A stretch of 64,000 bases of DNA from Paenibacillus sonchi. GTDB taxonomy: Bacteria > Bacillota > Bacilli > Paenibacillales > Paenibacillaceae. A model generated the notes under the pieces. The model worked only from the letters and a program-made list of their open reading frames with translations, did no database searches and was not told the origin of the DNA. The stretch is from the NCBI RefSeq assembly GCF_016772475.1, contig NZ_CP068595.1, forward strand, positions 6,634,001-6,698,000. Direction: 5' to 3'. This document shows, piece after piece, positions 1 to 8,270 of this stretch; position 1 is the first letter of the stretch; the number at the start of each line of letters is the position of its first letter. The position numbers and the translations under genes are program-made.

Positions 1-4
1 GAGC

Positions 5-1084
5 TTATTTAGCGTCAGCTACATTATCTTTGGTGATCTTTTTGTAGGAAATCCAGACATATTGGTTGTCAGTGATGTCAAAGCCCACATTTTCCTTGGT
101 TGGAGCTTCGCCTTTGGCCAGCAGCGCAGCCAGTGTAATCGCCGCTTTACCTTGGTTGTTGGCATCGTTCAGCACCGTACCGAGCATGGTTCCATCCTGC
201 AGCGCTTGAACCGCCGGAGCTGTGGCGTCCACCCCTACAACCGGCATGTACTTGTCGCCAGTAAAATATCCGGCAGCCTTCAGAGCTTCGATCGCACCGA
301 GGGCCATGTCATCGTTGTTCGCAAGGACGGCTTCAATCTTGTCGCCATGGGAGCCGAGGAAGGCTGCCATTTTTTCCTGCCCTTTGACACGGTCCCACAA
401 TGCTGTATCTTCAGCTAACTTTTCCACCTTGATGCCGGCATCTTCGATTGCCTGGATGGAGTATGTGGTGCGCAGCTCTGCATCCTGATGTCCCGGTTCA
501 CCTTTCAGCATTACATATTGGAGCACGCCGTCTTTGTTTTTGTCCGCTTCAGGGTGGGCCTTCCAGTAATCCACAATCAGCTGGCCGGACATGGTGCCGG
601 ACTCTTCTGCTTTAGCGCCGACATAGTATACTTTGTCCCATTTCTTCATATCTTCCGGAAGCGGTTCACGGTTCAGGAACACCACCGGAATGTCCGCGGT
701 TTTGGCTTTATCGATAATTACGCCTGCTGCTGTGCGGTCAACCGGGTTGATCAGCATGCCGTCGTATTTTTTCGTGATGAAGAGGTCAACCTTGTCGTTC
801 TGCGTAGGCTGAGAGTTTTGGCTGTCTACGATATCCACGGTAGCAATGCCTTTAGCCGCCGTGTCAATCGCGTTGCGGACACCGGTCATGAACGTGTCGT
901 CAAATTTGTAGATGGCTACGCCGACCTTTGGAGTTTCACCCCCGGCAGCACCGGAGTTTGCACTGTTGGTGGCTTTGGCAGCATTGCCTTTATTTCCTGT
1001 ATCGGCATTATTGTTGCCGCCGCAGCCTGCCAGAGCCGCACCCAGCAAAGCACTGGCGAGTAAAACGGAAGTGATTTTTTTCAT
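5..1084 (-). CDS. mglB: Galactose/methyl-galactoside ABC transporter substrate-binding lipoprotein (MglB-like)
   Basis: This 359-residue lipoprotein should capture galactose or a related hexose outside the membrane and hand it to an MglA/MglC permease. A signal peptide ends in a lipobox around LAGC, followed by a Gly/Asn/Ala linker and a type I periplasmic-binding fold from about residue 50 (VGVAIYKFDDTF) with the typical NNDDMALGAIEAL stretch near residue 260. The length is normal for the family. The start has AGGAGGTC a few bases upstream. It follows the YesN-YesM-binding protein genes on the same strand, and mglA/mglC would lie just outside the window. A cre-like site upstream suggests CcpA control. 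The sugar specificity is inferred from sequence resemblance only. Confidence 0.9.
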   Translation of the reverse strand: MKKITSVLLASALLGAALAGCGGNNNADTGNKGNAAKATNSANSGAAGGETPKVGVAIYKFDDTFMTGVRNAIDTAAKGIATVDIVDSQNSQPTQNDKVDLFITKKYDGMLINPVDRTAAGVIIDKAKTADIPVVFLNREPLPEDMKKWDKVYYVGAKAEESGTMSGQLIVDYWKAHPEADKNKDGVLQYVMLKGEPGHQDAELRTTYSIQAIEDAGIKVEKLAEDTALWDRVKGQEKMAAFLGSHGDKIEAVLANNDDMALGAIEALKAAGYFTGDKYMPVVGVDATAPAVQALQDGTMLGTVLNDANNQGKAAITLAALLAKGEAPTKENVGFDITDNQYVWISYKKITKDNVADAK

Positions 1085-1162
1085 AATTATTTGACCTCCT
1101 GATCATATTTCTTTTTAGTTGTATCCGTTTATGTACCGGGTACGTCTTTATTATGCCCGACG

Positions 1163-1176
1163 TGAAAACGATTGCG
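1163..1176. promoter_or_regulatory. Candidate CcpA (cre) site upstream of mglB
   Basis: The sequence TGAAAACGATTGCG matches the Bacillus cre consensus TGWAANCGNTNWCA at 12 of 14 positions, about 80 bp upstream of the mglB start. Catabolite repression of a sugar transporter is the expected logic. No binding evidence is available from sequence alone. Confidence 0.35.
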
Positions 1177-1288
1177 AATATAAAATCCTCATCTGTTGTA
1201 TGAAAATTCTCATATGCTGAAAGCACCAAAAAAGCTTCCCGATTTTGGCATAACCGCAGCCTTTAGAAAAAATAATGTGCACGCAAAC

Positions 1289-1326
1289 AGGCCCGCTCTC
1301 CAATTGCAGTGGAAATACGGGCCTCT
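1289..1326 (-). terminator. Possible terminator after the sugar-binding protein gene
   Basis: An inverted repeat AGGCCCG ... CGGGCCT lies about 30 bp past the stop of the binding-protein gene. The run of T after the stem on the minus strand is short, so termination may be partial and allow read-through into mglB. Confidence 0.4.
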
Positions 1327-1353
1327 TGCTCCGGTCTGATATTTGAAGCTCTG

Positions 1354-2373
1354 CTACCTTACAAACGGAAACAGCAGCTTTTGATTCTCCGGCCACAGCA
1401 TATTGTCCAGGTCAATCAGCTTCGTTCCGGTATCTACGCGCTCCGGCACATCCATGCCTTCTGTGGCCTCTACCGCGTATTTGACCGCTAAATATCCGTT
1501 ATTGAAGGGATTCTGGATCACTGTGGCCTGAACCGTACCGTCCTGCAGCATCTCCAGCATGGAAGGCGAACTGTCAAAAGCCACCATCTTCAGCGGACCG
1601 GGGCCCAATTCCTGAATTACTTTGCCTGCACCCTGGGAAGCTGTTTCATTCAATGTGGCGATCCCGCGAAGACGGGGATGGTTGCGAAGCATGTCCCGGG
1701 TCAGCTGTTCCGCATCGGCAGTGTTGGAGGAAGTATAAGAAATCTGCACCACTTCAACATTGGGAAAACGGGCAGCATAGTTGAGAAACCCTTTTTCCCG
1801 TTCATCCGCATCCCGTGCGCCGTAATCAATCGTCCCCGTTGAACTGGTCTGTCCGCTTGTGGAGTTGGTGAAATTAATGATTCCGATCTCCCCATATCCG
1901 TTCAACAGATCAATCAGTCTTTCCGCGGATTTTTGCCCCGCCTCATAGCCGTTGGAGCCCACATAGGTTTTCACCTTGGCCGAGCCCACCTCCGCATCGA
2001 CTGAAATCACCGGAATCCTGTAGTATTCCGCCTGATCCACAACCTGTGCAAGCCCCATATAGCTGCTGGCTGCAAGGATGATTACATCGGCCTTTTGCTT
2101 GATGGACTCTTCCACCATGGTGATCTGCTCATCAATGTCGCTTTCCGAATCCGGCGCCTTGAACGTCAGCTTCACATTGAACTCCCTGGCGGCCGCTTCT
2201 GCACCCAGCTTCACCGTATTCCAGTAATCGCCCCGGTTCATTTTTACAATCATATGGACTTTGTGTGTTTTATTTGTGCTGATGTATGCCGGAGAGGTGC
2301 CCAGACAGGAAGTAACCGCAAGCGCCAATACCGCGCACAGCAGCAGCACAAGCCCTAAGCGCAAGCTTTTCAT
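1354..2373 (-). CDS. Sugar-binding lipoprotein encoded with YesM/YesN, probable sensor partner
   Basis: The 339-residue product has a lipoprotein signal (LALAVTSC) and a type I periplasmic-binding (Peripla_BP_4) fold, e.g. DVIILAASS near residue 100 and VAFDSSP near 275. The ATG at 2373 is chosen because GGGAGGA lies about 7-10 bases upstream; the longer frame would add 20 atypical residues. Its ATG overlaps the histidine kinase stop by four bases (ATGA), so translation is coupled to the kinase. No permease gene adjoins it directly. I infer a role in presenting a sugar to the YesM-type kinase, as described for XylFII-LytS in clostridia, though it could also be a second transporter subunit. 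The ligand is unknown. Confidence 0.8.
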   Translation of the reverse strand: MKSLRLGLVLLLCAVLALAVTSCLGTSPAYISTNKTHKVHMIVKMNRGDYWNTVKLGAEAAAREFNVKLTFKAPDSESDIDEQITMVEESIKQKADVIILAASSYMGLAQVVDQAEYYRIPVISVDAEVGSAKVKTYVGSNGYEAGQKSAERLIDLLNGYGEIGIINFTNSTSGQTSSTGTIDYGARDADEREKGFLNYAARFPNVEVVQISYTSSNTADAEQLTRDMLRNHPRLRGIATLNETASQGAGKVIQELGPGPLKMVAFDSSPSMLEMLQDGTVQATVIQNPFNNGYLAVKYAVEATEGMDVPERVDTGTKLIDLDNMLWPENQKLLFPFVR

Positions 2374-4196
2374 TGTACGGATTCCTCCCTTCCTTCTTCC
2401 GGCCCTTCTCCGGATTTGACCGCAGGAAAGCAAATGGTCACTGTCGTTCCCTCTTCAAGCTCACTCTCAAAAGCAAGTCCGTATTCCCGCCCGTAGACCA
2501 ATCCAATCCGTTCATTCACATTCCGCACGCCTACACCTGAACCGCTGCTGCTCTTGCCGCCACCGCTGAGCAGGGTACCCAGCGTCTCCTTGCTCATGCC
2601 AAGCCCGTTATCGCTGACCCGGATGACAATCAGACCCTCCTGCAGCCCGGCGGTAATAGTAATCAGACCCTCATCCGGGAGCATTTCGATGCCATGGTAG
2701 AGGGCATTCTCCACAATCGGCTGCAGAATCAGCTTAATCGTCTGGCAGGCCAGCACTTCGTCCTCAGCCCGAATCTCATAACGGAATTTATTTTTGAAGC
2801 GGAAGCTCTGAATGACCAGATAATGCCGGATATGATCCAGCTCCTCCTGCATAGTGATCATATTCTTCCCTTTGCTCAGACTGATGCGGAAAAATTTCGA
2901 CAGCGATTGAATCATCGTCACCACCTCATCCGTTTTGCCGCGTTCTGCCAGCCGGATGACCGAATTCAGCGTGTTGTACAGAAAATGGGGGTTGATCTGT
3001 GACTGAAGAACTTCAAGCTCACCCTTGCGCTTGGTTTCCTGCTCGTAGATAATCTGGTCCATCAGCTGCCTGATCCGCTGCAGCATCATGTTGAAACGCC
3101 GCGACAGCTGCTCCACCTCGTAGGCACCGCTGACATGGATCGGCGTATTGAGATCCCCCTCCCCTACCAGCTTGACGGTACGCTCCAGCTTGCGGATGGG
3201 ACTGGCAATCAGCCAGGAGAGGAGGATGGATAACACGATCACACCTACAATCACGACACCCAGAAACCAGGCCAAAAAATGGTTCAGGTCACGTTTGGTG
3301 GTCACAATCTCATCGTAATATGCCACGCCCACAATCTTCCATCCTGTCAAATCCAGGGTGCGCACCGTAATAAAACGTTTCTCTCCTGTCGATTCGTCCA
3401 GATAGCTGCGGAATTTATACTCAAGCACAGGCTCCACATTCTCATACTTCAGCCCGGCATAGATCAGCTGCTGCTGCGGATGATAGACAATGTTCCCTAA
3501 CGGGTCAAGGATGTAAGCGTAGCCCCTATTCCCCAGCTTAACCTGTCTGCTGAGCTCATCAATGGTACGGAAGTTGAAATCGATCAGCAGAATCCCTTTC
3601 CTGATTTGCCCGTTCTCTTTGTATTCAATCATTTTGCTGATCGAGACCACCCAGGTGTAGCGTCCTTTGAATAAATTCTGTATGTGGGGAGCGGAATAGG
3701 AGATTTCAGGATTTTTGACCGCCGAGGTGAACCAGCTCTGACTCTGCAGTTGGGTGTTGATCCGCATGCTCTGCCCGGGGGTGCCGACAACATATTTTCC
3801 CTGGGGAGTGAATACCGCTACTGAAACCAGGTCCTCACGGCTGCTCATCAGCATATCCATCCGTTCGCTAAGCAGGGGTGAATCAATGGAAGGGCTGGAG
3901 GTAATATGCTCCTCTGCCGTTTCAAAAATGTTCCCCATCCCTTTGACATAAAGCTCCAGGTTGTAATTCACCTGCTCAATGATCTGCTGCATGTTCATAT
4001 TGGCATTCGCTTCGGCCGTTGCGGCAAACTTGTTGTACAGCATAAAACTGACGATCACCGCAACAAGCACTGTGACCGCCGTAAAGGTTAAGGTTATGAT
4101 GAGCTGAATACTCCGCAGCTTAGAGGGCAATCGGAGCTTGCCTTTTCTGCGCGGCTGCGGGCGGTGCGGAAAAAAATAAGCCTTCGGCTTGTTCAT
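2370..4196 (-). CDS. YesM/LytS-type sensor histidine kinase
   Basis: The 608-residue membrane kinase has a basic N-terminus, a first transmembrane helix near residues 33-53, a long extracellular sensor region of dCache type, a second helix near 305-330, a HAMP domain (about 330-385), a His_kinase domain with NPHFLYNTLNSV (phospho-acceptor His) and a HATPase_c domain with N box IVENALYHG and G box DNGLGMS. It should phosphorylate the YesN-type regulator encoded three bases upstream. The downstream binding-protein gene overlaps its stop by four bases. The likely input is an extracellular sugar, and the likely target is the mgl transport genes. Family assignment is firm; the signal is inferred. 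Confidence 0.9.
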   Translation of the reverse strand: MNKPKAYFFPHRPQPRRKGKLRLPSKLRSIQLIITLTFTAVTVLVAVIVSFMLYNKFAATAEANANMNMQQIIEQVNYNLELYVKGMGNIFETAEEHITSSPSIDSPLLSERMDMLMSSREDLVSVAVFTPQGKYVVGTPGQSMRINTQLQSQSWFTSAVKNPEISYSAPHIQNLFKGRYTWVVSISKMIEYKENGQIRKGILLIDFNFRTIDELSRQVKLGNRGYAYILDPLGNIVYHPQQQLIYAGLKYENVEPVLEYKFRSYLDESTGEKRFITVRTLDLTGWKIVGVAYYDEIVTTKRDLNHFLAWFLGVVIVGVIVLSILLSWLIASPIRKLERTVKLVGEGDLNTPIHVSGAYEVEQLSRRFNMMLQRIRQLMDQIIYEQETKRKGELEVLQSQINPHFLYNTLNSVIRLAERGKTDEVVTMIQSLSKFFRISLSKGKNMITMQEELDHIRHYLVIQSFRFKNKFRYEIRAEDEVLACQTIKLILQPIVENALYHGIEMLPDEGLITITAGLQEGLIVIRVSDNGLGMSKETLGTLLSGGGKSSSGSGVGVRNVNERIGLVYGREYGLAFESELEEGTTVTICFPAVKSGEGPEEGREESVQ

Positions 4197-4199
4197 GGC

Positions 4200-5849
4200 T
4201 TATCCTCCCCGGGAGCTGTTTTTGTACTCTTTTGGCGATTGTCCATATTTCTTGCGGAAGCAGAAGCTGAAATAGTTCGGGTCGGCAAAGCCGATTCGTT
4301 CGGCGATTTCAAACGCCTTTAGTTCTGTCGAACGCAACAGCTCTTTGGCGGCCTCAAGACGGATCTGCAGCAGGTAGCTGACAAAGGTCATCTTCATTTC
4401 TTTTTTGAAAATGCTGCTGAAATAGCCTGTACTGATGTGCAAATGCTGACAGACTCTGCCGATGGAAATATCGGATTCCTCATAATGGCTGCGGATATAG
4501 TCCTTGGCCTGATCGATAAGCTGCTTGTAGCTGGACTGGCGTTCCATAGCAATCGAATCCATCAGCCGGCTGCATACCCCGATAATCCATTCTCTGGCTT
4601 CACCCATATTGTTGAACTTATGAATCTCTGACAGTGAAGAAAACCCTAAGTCCGGATAATCGTTCAGCTCACTGCCCGACTCCTTGGCCACCCGCAGAAT
4701 CGTGGTGATGATCTCCAGCAGGAAAATCTGGTATTCCTGTGTGCTTACCTGTGCCGCATCCAATCCGCCAAACAGCTCGTCCACGACCTCCTTCAGTTCC
4801 TGGAGGGTGCCCAGCTTAATGGTGCGGATCAGCGACTGCTGGGTCAGCTCGTCATAGGCGAGCATGCGTCCAACCCGGGATTCCACATCTTCAATCCAGA
4901 TGACCCGGTTGTTGCCAAGGATCAGCCGGTAATCCAGCGCCTGCAGCGCATCATTGAAAGATTGGGACAAAAGAGACGGCGAATGGCATGCCGTACCGGA
5001 ACCCGCAGTTACCGTCAGTTTAAGAAAACGCTGGACATTCTGGCGGATTTCTTCGAGGATGGCATACGTCCTGCCGGTAATGGATGCCTCTTCCTTCTCT
5101 TCGCTTACCGAGAGCAGCACCACATTATCCCGGTGGATAAATACTTTGCCGAAGCTGTGCTTCTGGCATATTTCTTCAGCAATATTCAGCACAGCGAAGA
5201 GCTGCAGATTGCGGTCTCCGGTATCCCTGAGCGATACCGGTCTGCTGCCAACAGCGCCCGTTCCGCCGCCTTCACGGATATAATCGACACTGATTACGGA
5301 AGCCTGAAACAGCTCTCCGTTAAGATGGATTCCGTATTCCGCGCTTTTCTCGGCAATTTCTTCCAGCCGGAGCCTGCGGGAAACCAGGGAGGAAAGGAAC
5401 TGTTCACGGAGCACTGGCAGGCTTTTGCGGTAATGCTCACTGAGTACGAACACATTCTCCTTCTCGGCAATCTCCGCCTCAATCGCCGACCTTACCTTAA
5501 GCAGTACGTCGATCAGCTCCTGTGCAGAAAACGGTTTCAAAATATATTCATCAATTTGCAGCTTGATGGCCTTTTGGGCATATTCGAATTCATCGTAGCC
5601 GGTCAGTATAATGATCTTCGTATTAGGATGACGGCTGCGAATCCACTCAGCCAGCTGCAGCCCGTTCATAAATGGCATCTGAATATCGGTAACGACCACA
5701 TCCGGCAGCAGCCGGTCAATGGAGTCCGCGGCTTCCCGTCCGTTCTCGGCCTGATCCACAACCTCAAACCCGTAATGTTCCCAGTCGATCTGCGCGATAA
5801 TCCCTTCTCTTACATCTTCTTCGTCCTCGGCAAGTATCAATTTATACAT
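4200..5849 (-). CDS. YesN-type response regulator (REC + AraC-family HTH)
   Basis: The 549-residue regulator begins with a receiver domain (acidic residues LAEDEED, phospho-acceptor Asp near 55 in VVTDIQMP, conserved Lys near 105 in ILKPF). A long linker of about 300 residues of the kind typical of YesN proteins follows, and then a C-terminal AraC double helix-turn-helix (about 445-545) ending in GFADPNYFSFCFRKKYGQSPKEYK. AGAGGG lies just upstream of the ATG. It is the first gene of the minus-strand cluster yesN-yesM-binding protein-mglB and probably activates the transporter genes. Paenibacillus genomes carry many such paralogous pairs, so no gene symbol is given. Confidence 0.9.
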   Translation of the reverse strand: MYKLILAEDEEDVREGIIAQIDWEHYGFEVVDQAENGREAADSIDRLLPDVVVTDIQMPFMNGLQLAEWIRSRHPNTKIIILTGYDEFEYAQKAIKLQIDEYILKPFSAQELIDVLLKVRSAIEAEIAEKENVFVLSEHYRKSLPVLREQFLSSLVSRRLRLEEIAEKSAEYGIHLNGELFQASVISVDYIREGGGTGAVGSRPVSLRDTGDRNLQLFAVLNIAEEICQKHSFGKVFIHRDNVVLLSVSEEKEEASITGRTYAILEEIRQNVQRFLKLTVTAGSGTACHSPSLLSQSFNDALQALDYRLILGNNRVIWIEDVESRVGRMLAYDELTQQSLIRTIKLGTLQELKEVVDELFGGLDAAQVSTQEYQIFLLEIITTILRVAKESGSELNDYPDLGFSSLSEIHKFNNMGEAREWIIGVCSRLMDSIAMERQSSYKQLIDQAKDYIRSHYEESDISIGRVCQHLHISTGYFSSIFKKEMKMTFVSYLLQIRLEAAKELLRSTELKAFEIAERIGFADPNYFSFCFRKKYGQSPKEYKNSSRGG

Positions 5850-6244
5850 CCTTCATCCCTCTTTGAATCAGGTTTAGGTCATACTACAACCATTCTAGCT
5901 GATTCGAACGGCTCAATCTATGGGTAAGTTGAGGAAGTGGCAGGGATAAGGAAATACATAAAATTACAGGCAGGTCCGCATACTAAGGGCGGTGTTGCAG
6001 TGTTTTTGCGGGGAAGGAATCGTTAGTACCCTTGCGCAGGCTGCGTTTTTGACGAAGCAGCAGTAAGGAATTCTCAGCCTAATTGCACTTTGTGCAGCAG
6101 AATTTCAATAAAAGTGCCCTCAAATCCCATTCTGCTGTAATTCGTACAATTGATTTCTGGAATTTCCGGTCCAAACCGCTATTCCCGCATAATCTGCTGC
6201 ACAGAATACAGCAGATTGAATTTTTCGGCGGATTTAGAGACGAA

Positions 6245-6265
6245 CAATTGCAGAAAGTGCAATTG
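6245..6265. repeat. Perfect 8-bp inverted repeat (hairpin)
   Basis: CAATTGCA and TGCAATTG arms are separated by GAAAG. The hairpin is the right-most element of a cluster of related inverted motifs that starts near 6082. There is no T-run on either side, so it is not an obvious terminator. Confidence 0.6.
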
Positions 6266-6427
6266 ATCCATGCCGCCAGGCGGCACCCAGAGGATGGAAG
6301 TATAAGCATTCATTGAATATGCAGCATAGATTACAGCTCCGGCTAAATTTAAAATCATACACTAGAAGAATCAGCTGTGAGGTGTACTATTTCCTTTATT
6401 GCGTGGAGCATATAATACTGCTTAAAT

Positions 6428-6458
6428 TAAAAAAACCATCCCGCTTGACCCGGGATGG
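6428..6458 (-). terminator. Rho-independent terminator of the purT-acetyltransferase unit
   Basis: On the minus strand a CATCCCG...CGGGATG stem is followed by GTTTTTTT, about 22 bp after the acetyltransferase stop. Confidence 0.85.
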
Positions 6459-6479
6459 GGATGATTGGTGCATATAGGC

Positions 6480-6944
6480 CTATAGCAATGATTTGTTGAA
6501 ACGGTAACCGGCGGTTTTTTCGAACCCGATATGGCGGTAAAAAGCATGTGCCGGCGCACGCTCCACGCGGTTGCCGCTTCTCAGGAAAAGTTCGCAGCAG
6601 CCCTTCTGGCGGGCCCATTCCTCTGCTGCGGCTACGAGTCTTTTACCAAGGCCGTTGCCTCTGAGCTCCTCTGCTACAATCAGTGCGGTAATTTCCGTAA
6701 TACAATCTGCTTGTTTGTAATACGATCTTACCTTGCGTAGTCCAACCATTCCCACAACTTCATTATCCAATTCTGCAACCAGTGTACAATGGAACGGATC
6801 TGTCTCCATGTCTTCCATTCTTTCTTTCATCACGCTAAGCGTTGTCGGATAGCCGAATTCCCGCAAAAGGGCTGTGACTCTCTCCAGATCATTTAAGCCG
6901 CATTTGCGAATTTGCAGTACCTGCTCCTGAGTACTACTGTTCAT
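6480..6944 (-). CDS. GNAT-family N-acetyltransferase
   Basis: The 154-residue protein has a GNAT fold, with the acetyl-CoA-binding motif A visible as [18 protein letters not shown] around residues 90-107 (R/Q-x-x-G-x-G/A signature) and a C-terminal [18 protein letters not shown] typical of the fold's end. The substrate cannot be read from sequence. The frame opens six bases earlier with TTG, but the ATG at 6944 is preferred because GGAGG sits nine bases before it and only three before the TTG. It overlaps the end of purT by 11 bp and is probably co-transcribed with it. Confidence 0.85.
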   Translation of the reverse strand: MNSSTQEQVLQIRKCGLNDLERVTALLREFGYPTTLSVMKERMEDMETDPFHCTLVAELDNEVVGMVGLRKVRSYYKQADCITEITALIVAEELRGNGLGKRLVAAAEEWARQKGCCELFLRSGNRVERAPAHAFYRHIGFEKTAGYRFNKSLL

Positions 6945-8124
6945 CCTCAATAACCTCCACTTTTAGCATAGACGCCGCCTGCTTGGCTGCTGTCCGCGCG
7001 ATCTCCACATCTTCCGCTGCACTTAATGCTACGGCCATCCGCCGCCCGGGACGGATCTCCGGTTTGCCGAACACTCTGACCTGCGTACGGGGAAGCGCCA
7101 GCGCTTCGCCAATACCGGTCACCCGAAAAGCTTGTCCGGCTGTTTCTGCCTTCAATGTTGCTGATGCGCCCGGTGACAGCAAATGCACCGGGTCGAGCGG
7201 AAACCCAAGAATGGCTCTGACATGCAGAGCAAATTCCGATAAATCCTGTGTAATCATGGTAACCATGCCGGTATCATGCGGTCTCGGCGAAACTTCGCTG
7301 AACAACACCCCATGATCCGTAAGAAACAGTTCCACTCCAAAAATCCCAAATCCGCCAAGCTGGTCCGTTACTGCCCTGGCTATGTCTTCAGCCTCAGCCA
7401 GCTGGGCTGCGCTCATGTGATGGGGCTGCCAGGATTCCACATAATCGCCGTCCTTCTGGATATGGCCGATGGGAGGACAGAATACCGTTCCGCTGACCGA
7501 ACGGACGGTCAAGAGTGTGATTTCACTCTCGAAGGTGACAAAAGCTTCTACGATCACCCTTGTTCCTTTGGCGCGTGCACCTTCAAGCGCTGTGTTCCAG
7601 CAGCTCTCCGCATCCTCCAGCTTCCTGCAGATGCTCTGCCCTTTGCCGGAAGAGCTCATGATCGGCTTAATCACGCAAGGGGTGCCCAAGATCTCTACGG
7701 CCTGACGCAGCTCATCCAGACTGTCCGCAAAGCGGTAGCCGGCCGTCGGCAAGCCGAGTTCCTCGGCAGCCAGCCGGCGGATGCCTTCCCGGTCCATGGT
7801 CAGCCGGGCCGCACGGGCGGTGGGAACCACCAGGAATCCTTCTTCCTCCAGCTCCTGCAGCGCATGTGTGGCGATGGCCTCAATCTCCGGCACGATCAGA
7901 TCCGGCTTCTCGGCACGAATAAGCTTCTTCAGCGCTTCCGCATCGAGCATATCAATCACATGCGAACGATGGGCCACCCCCATCGCCGGTGCAGCTTCGT
8001 AACGGTCAACAGCTACGGTCTCTACGCCAAGGCGCTGAGCTTCGATAATGACTTCCTTGCCCAATTCCCCGCTGCCCAAGAGCAGCAGCTTACGGCTCTG
8101 GGATGAAAAAGGAGCTCCCCACAT
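6934..8124 (-). CDS. purT: Formate-dependent phosphoribosylglycinamide formyltransferase 2
   Basis: PurT converts GAR to formyl-GAR with formate and ATP in purine synthesis, a folate-independent alternative to PurN. The 396-residue protein shows [12 protein letters not shown] at the N-terminus, an ATP-grasp domain with [12 protein letters not shown] near residue 155, and [15 protein letters not shown] near 275. It aligns with E. coli PurT from end to end. The ATG at 8124 is chosen because GAGG is about 12 bases upstream; a TTG 12 bases earlier sits directly against the ribosome site. I looked for a purine riboswitch in the leader and did not find one. Confidence 0.95.
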   Translation of the reverse strand: MWGAPFSSQSRKLLLLGSGELGKEVIIEAQRLGVETVAVDRYEAAPAMGVAHRSHVIDMLDAEALKKLIRAEKPDLIVPEIEAIATHALQELEEEGFLVVPTARAARLTMDREGIRRLAAEELGLPTAGYRFADSLDELRQAVEILGTPCVIKPIMSSSGKGQSICRKLEDAESCWNTALEGARAKGTRVIVEAFVTFESEITLLTVRSVSGTVFCPPIGHIQKDGDYVESWQPHHMSAAQLAEAEDIARAVTDQLGGFGIFGVELFLTDHGVLFSEVSPRPHDTGMVTMITQDLSEFALHVRAILGFPLDPVHLLSPGASATLKAETAGQAFRVTGIGEALALPRTQVRVFGKPEIRPGRRMAVALSAAEDVEIARTAAKQAASMLKVEVIEDEQ

Positions 8125-8270
8125 TGTCGATTCCAACCTCTTTCAGCAATTTGACTGCTTTGTTCTTTTTTCTGTAAAAAAAGCAGTTCTAATTGTAAAT
8201 TTTCAGGCTCCTTTATTTTCTTCCATCATCCGTCAGAATGCAAGTGTTCTCCGACATTTTCCTACAACCT

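Larger units (their letters stand above)
5850..6479. other. 630-bp intergenic stretch with imperfect inverted repeats
   Basis: I see no supportable gene here. Weak frames on both strands across 6079-6316 coincide with repeats and lack a good start site. From 6082 to 6265 the sequence carries related motifs in both orientations: a GCAGCAGAATTT-type copy near 6094, an ATTCTGCTG inverted copy near 6129, AATCTGCTG...CAGCAGATT near 6191-6216, and a perfect hairpin CAATTGCA-GAAAG-TGCAATTG at 6245-6265. The right end holds the terminator of the acetyltransferase gene. Confidence 0.6.

Noticed and set aside
4962..5927. 321-codon plus-strand frame opposite the response regulator
   Set aside because: Antisense to a canonical YesN protein; no recognisable motif.
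6079..6316. Short frames on both strands over 6079-6316
   Set aside because: They coincide with the inverted repeat cluster and lack ribosome sites.
8125..8270. Purine riboswitch upstream of purT
   Set aside because: I looked for the conserved three-way junction words of the purine aptamer and did not find them; only a weak ACTGCTTT inverted repeat is present.
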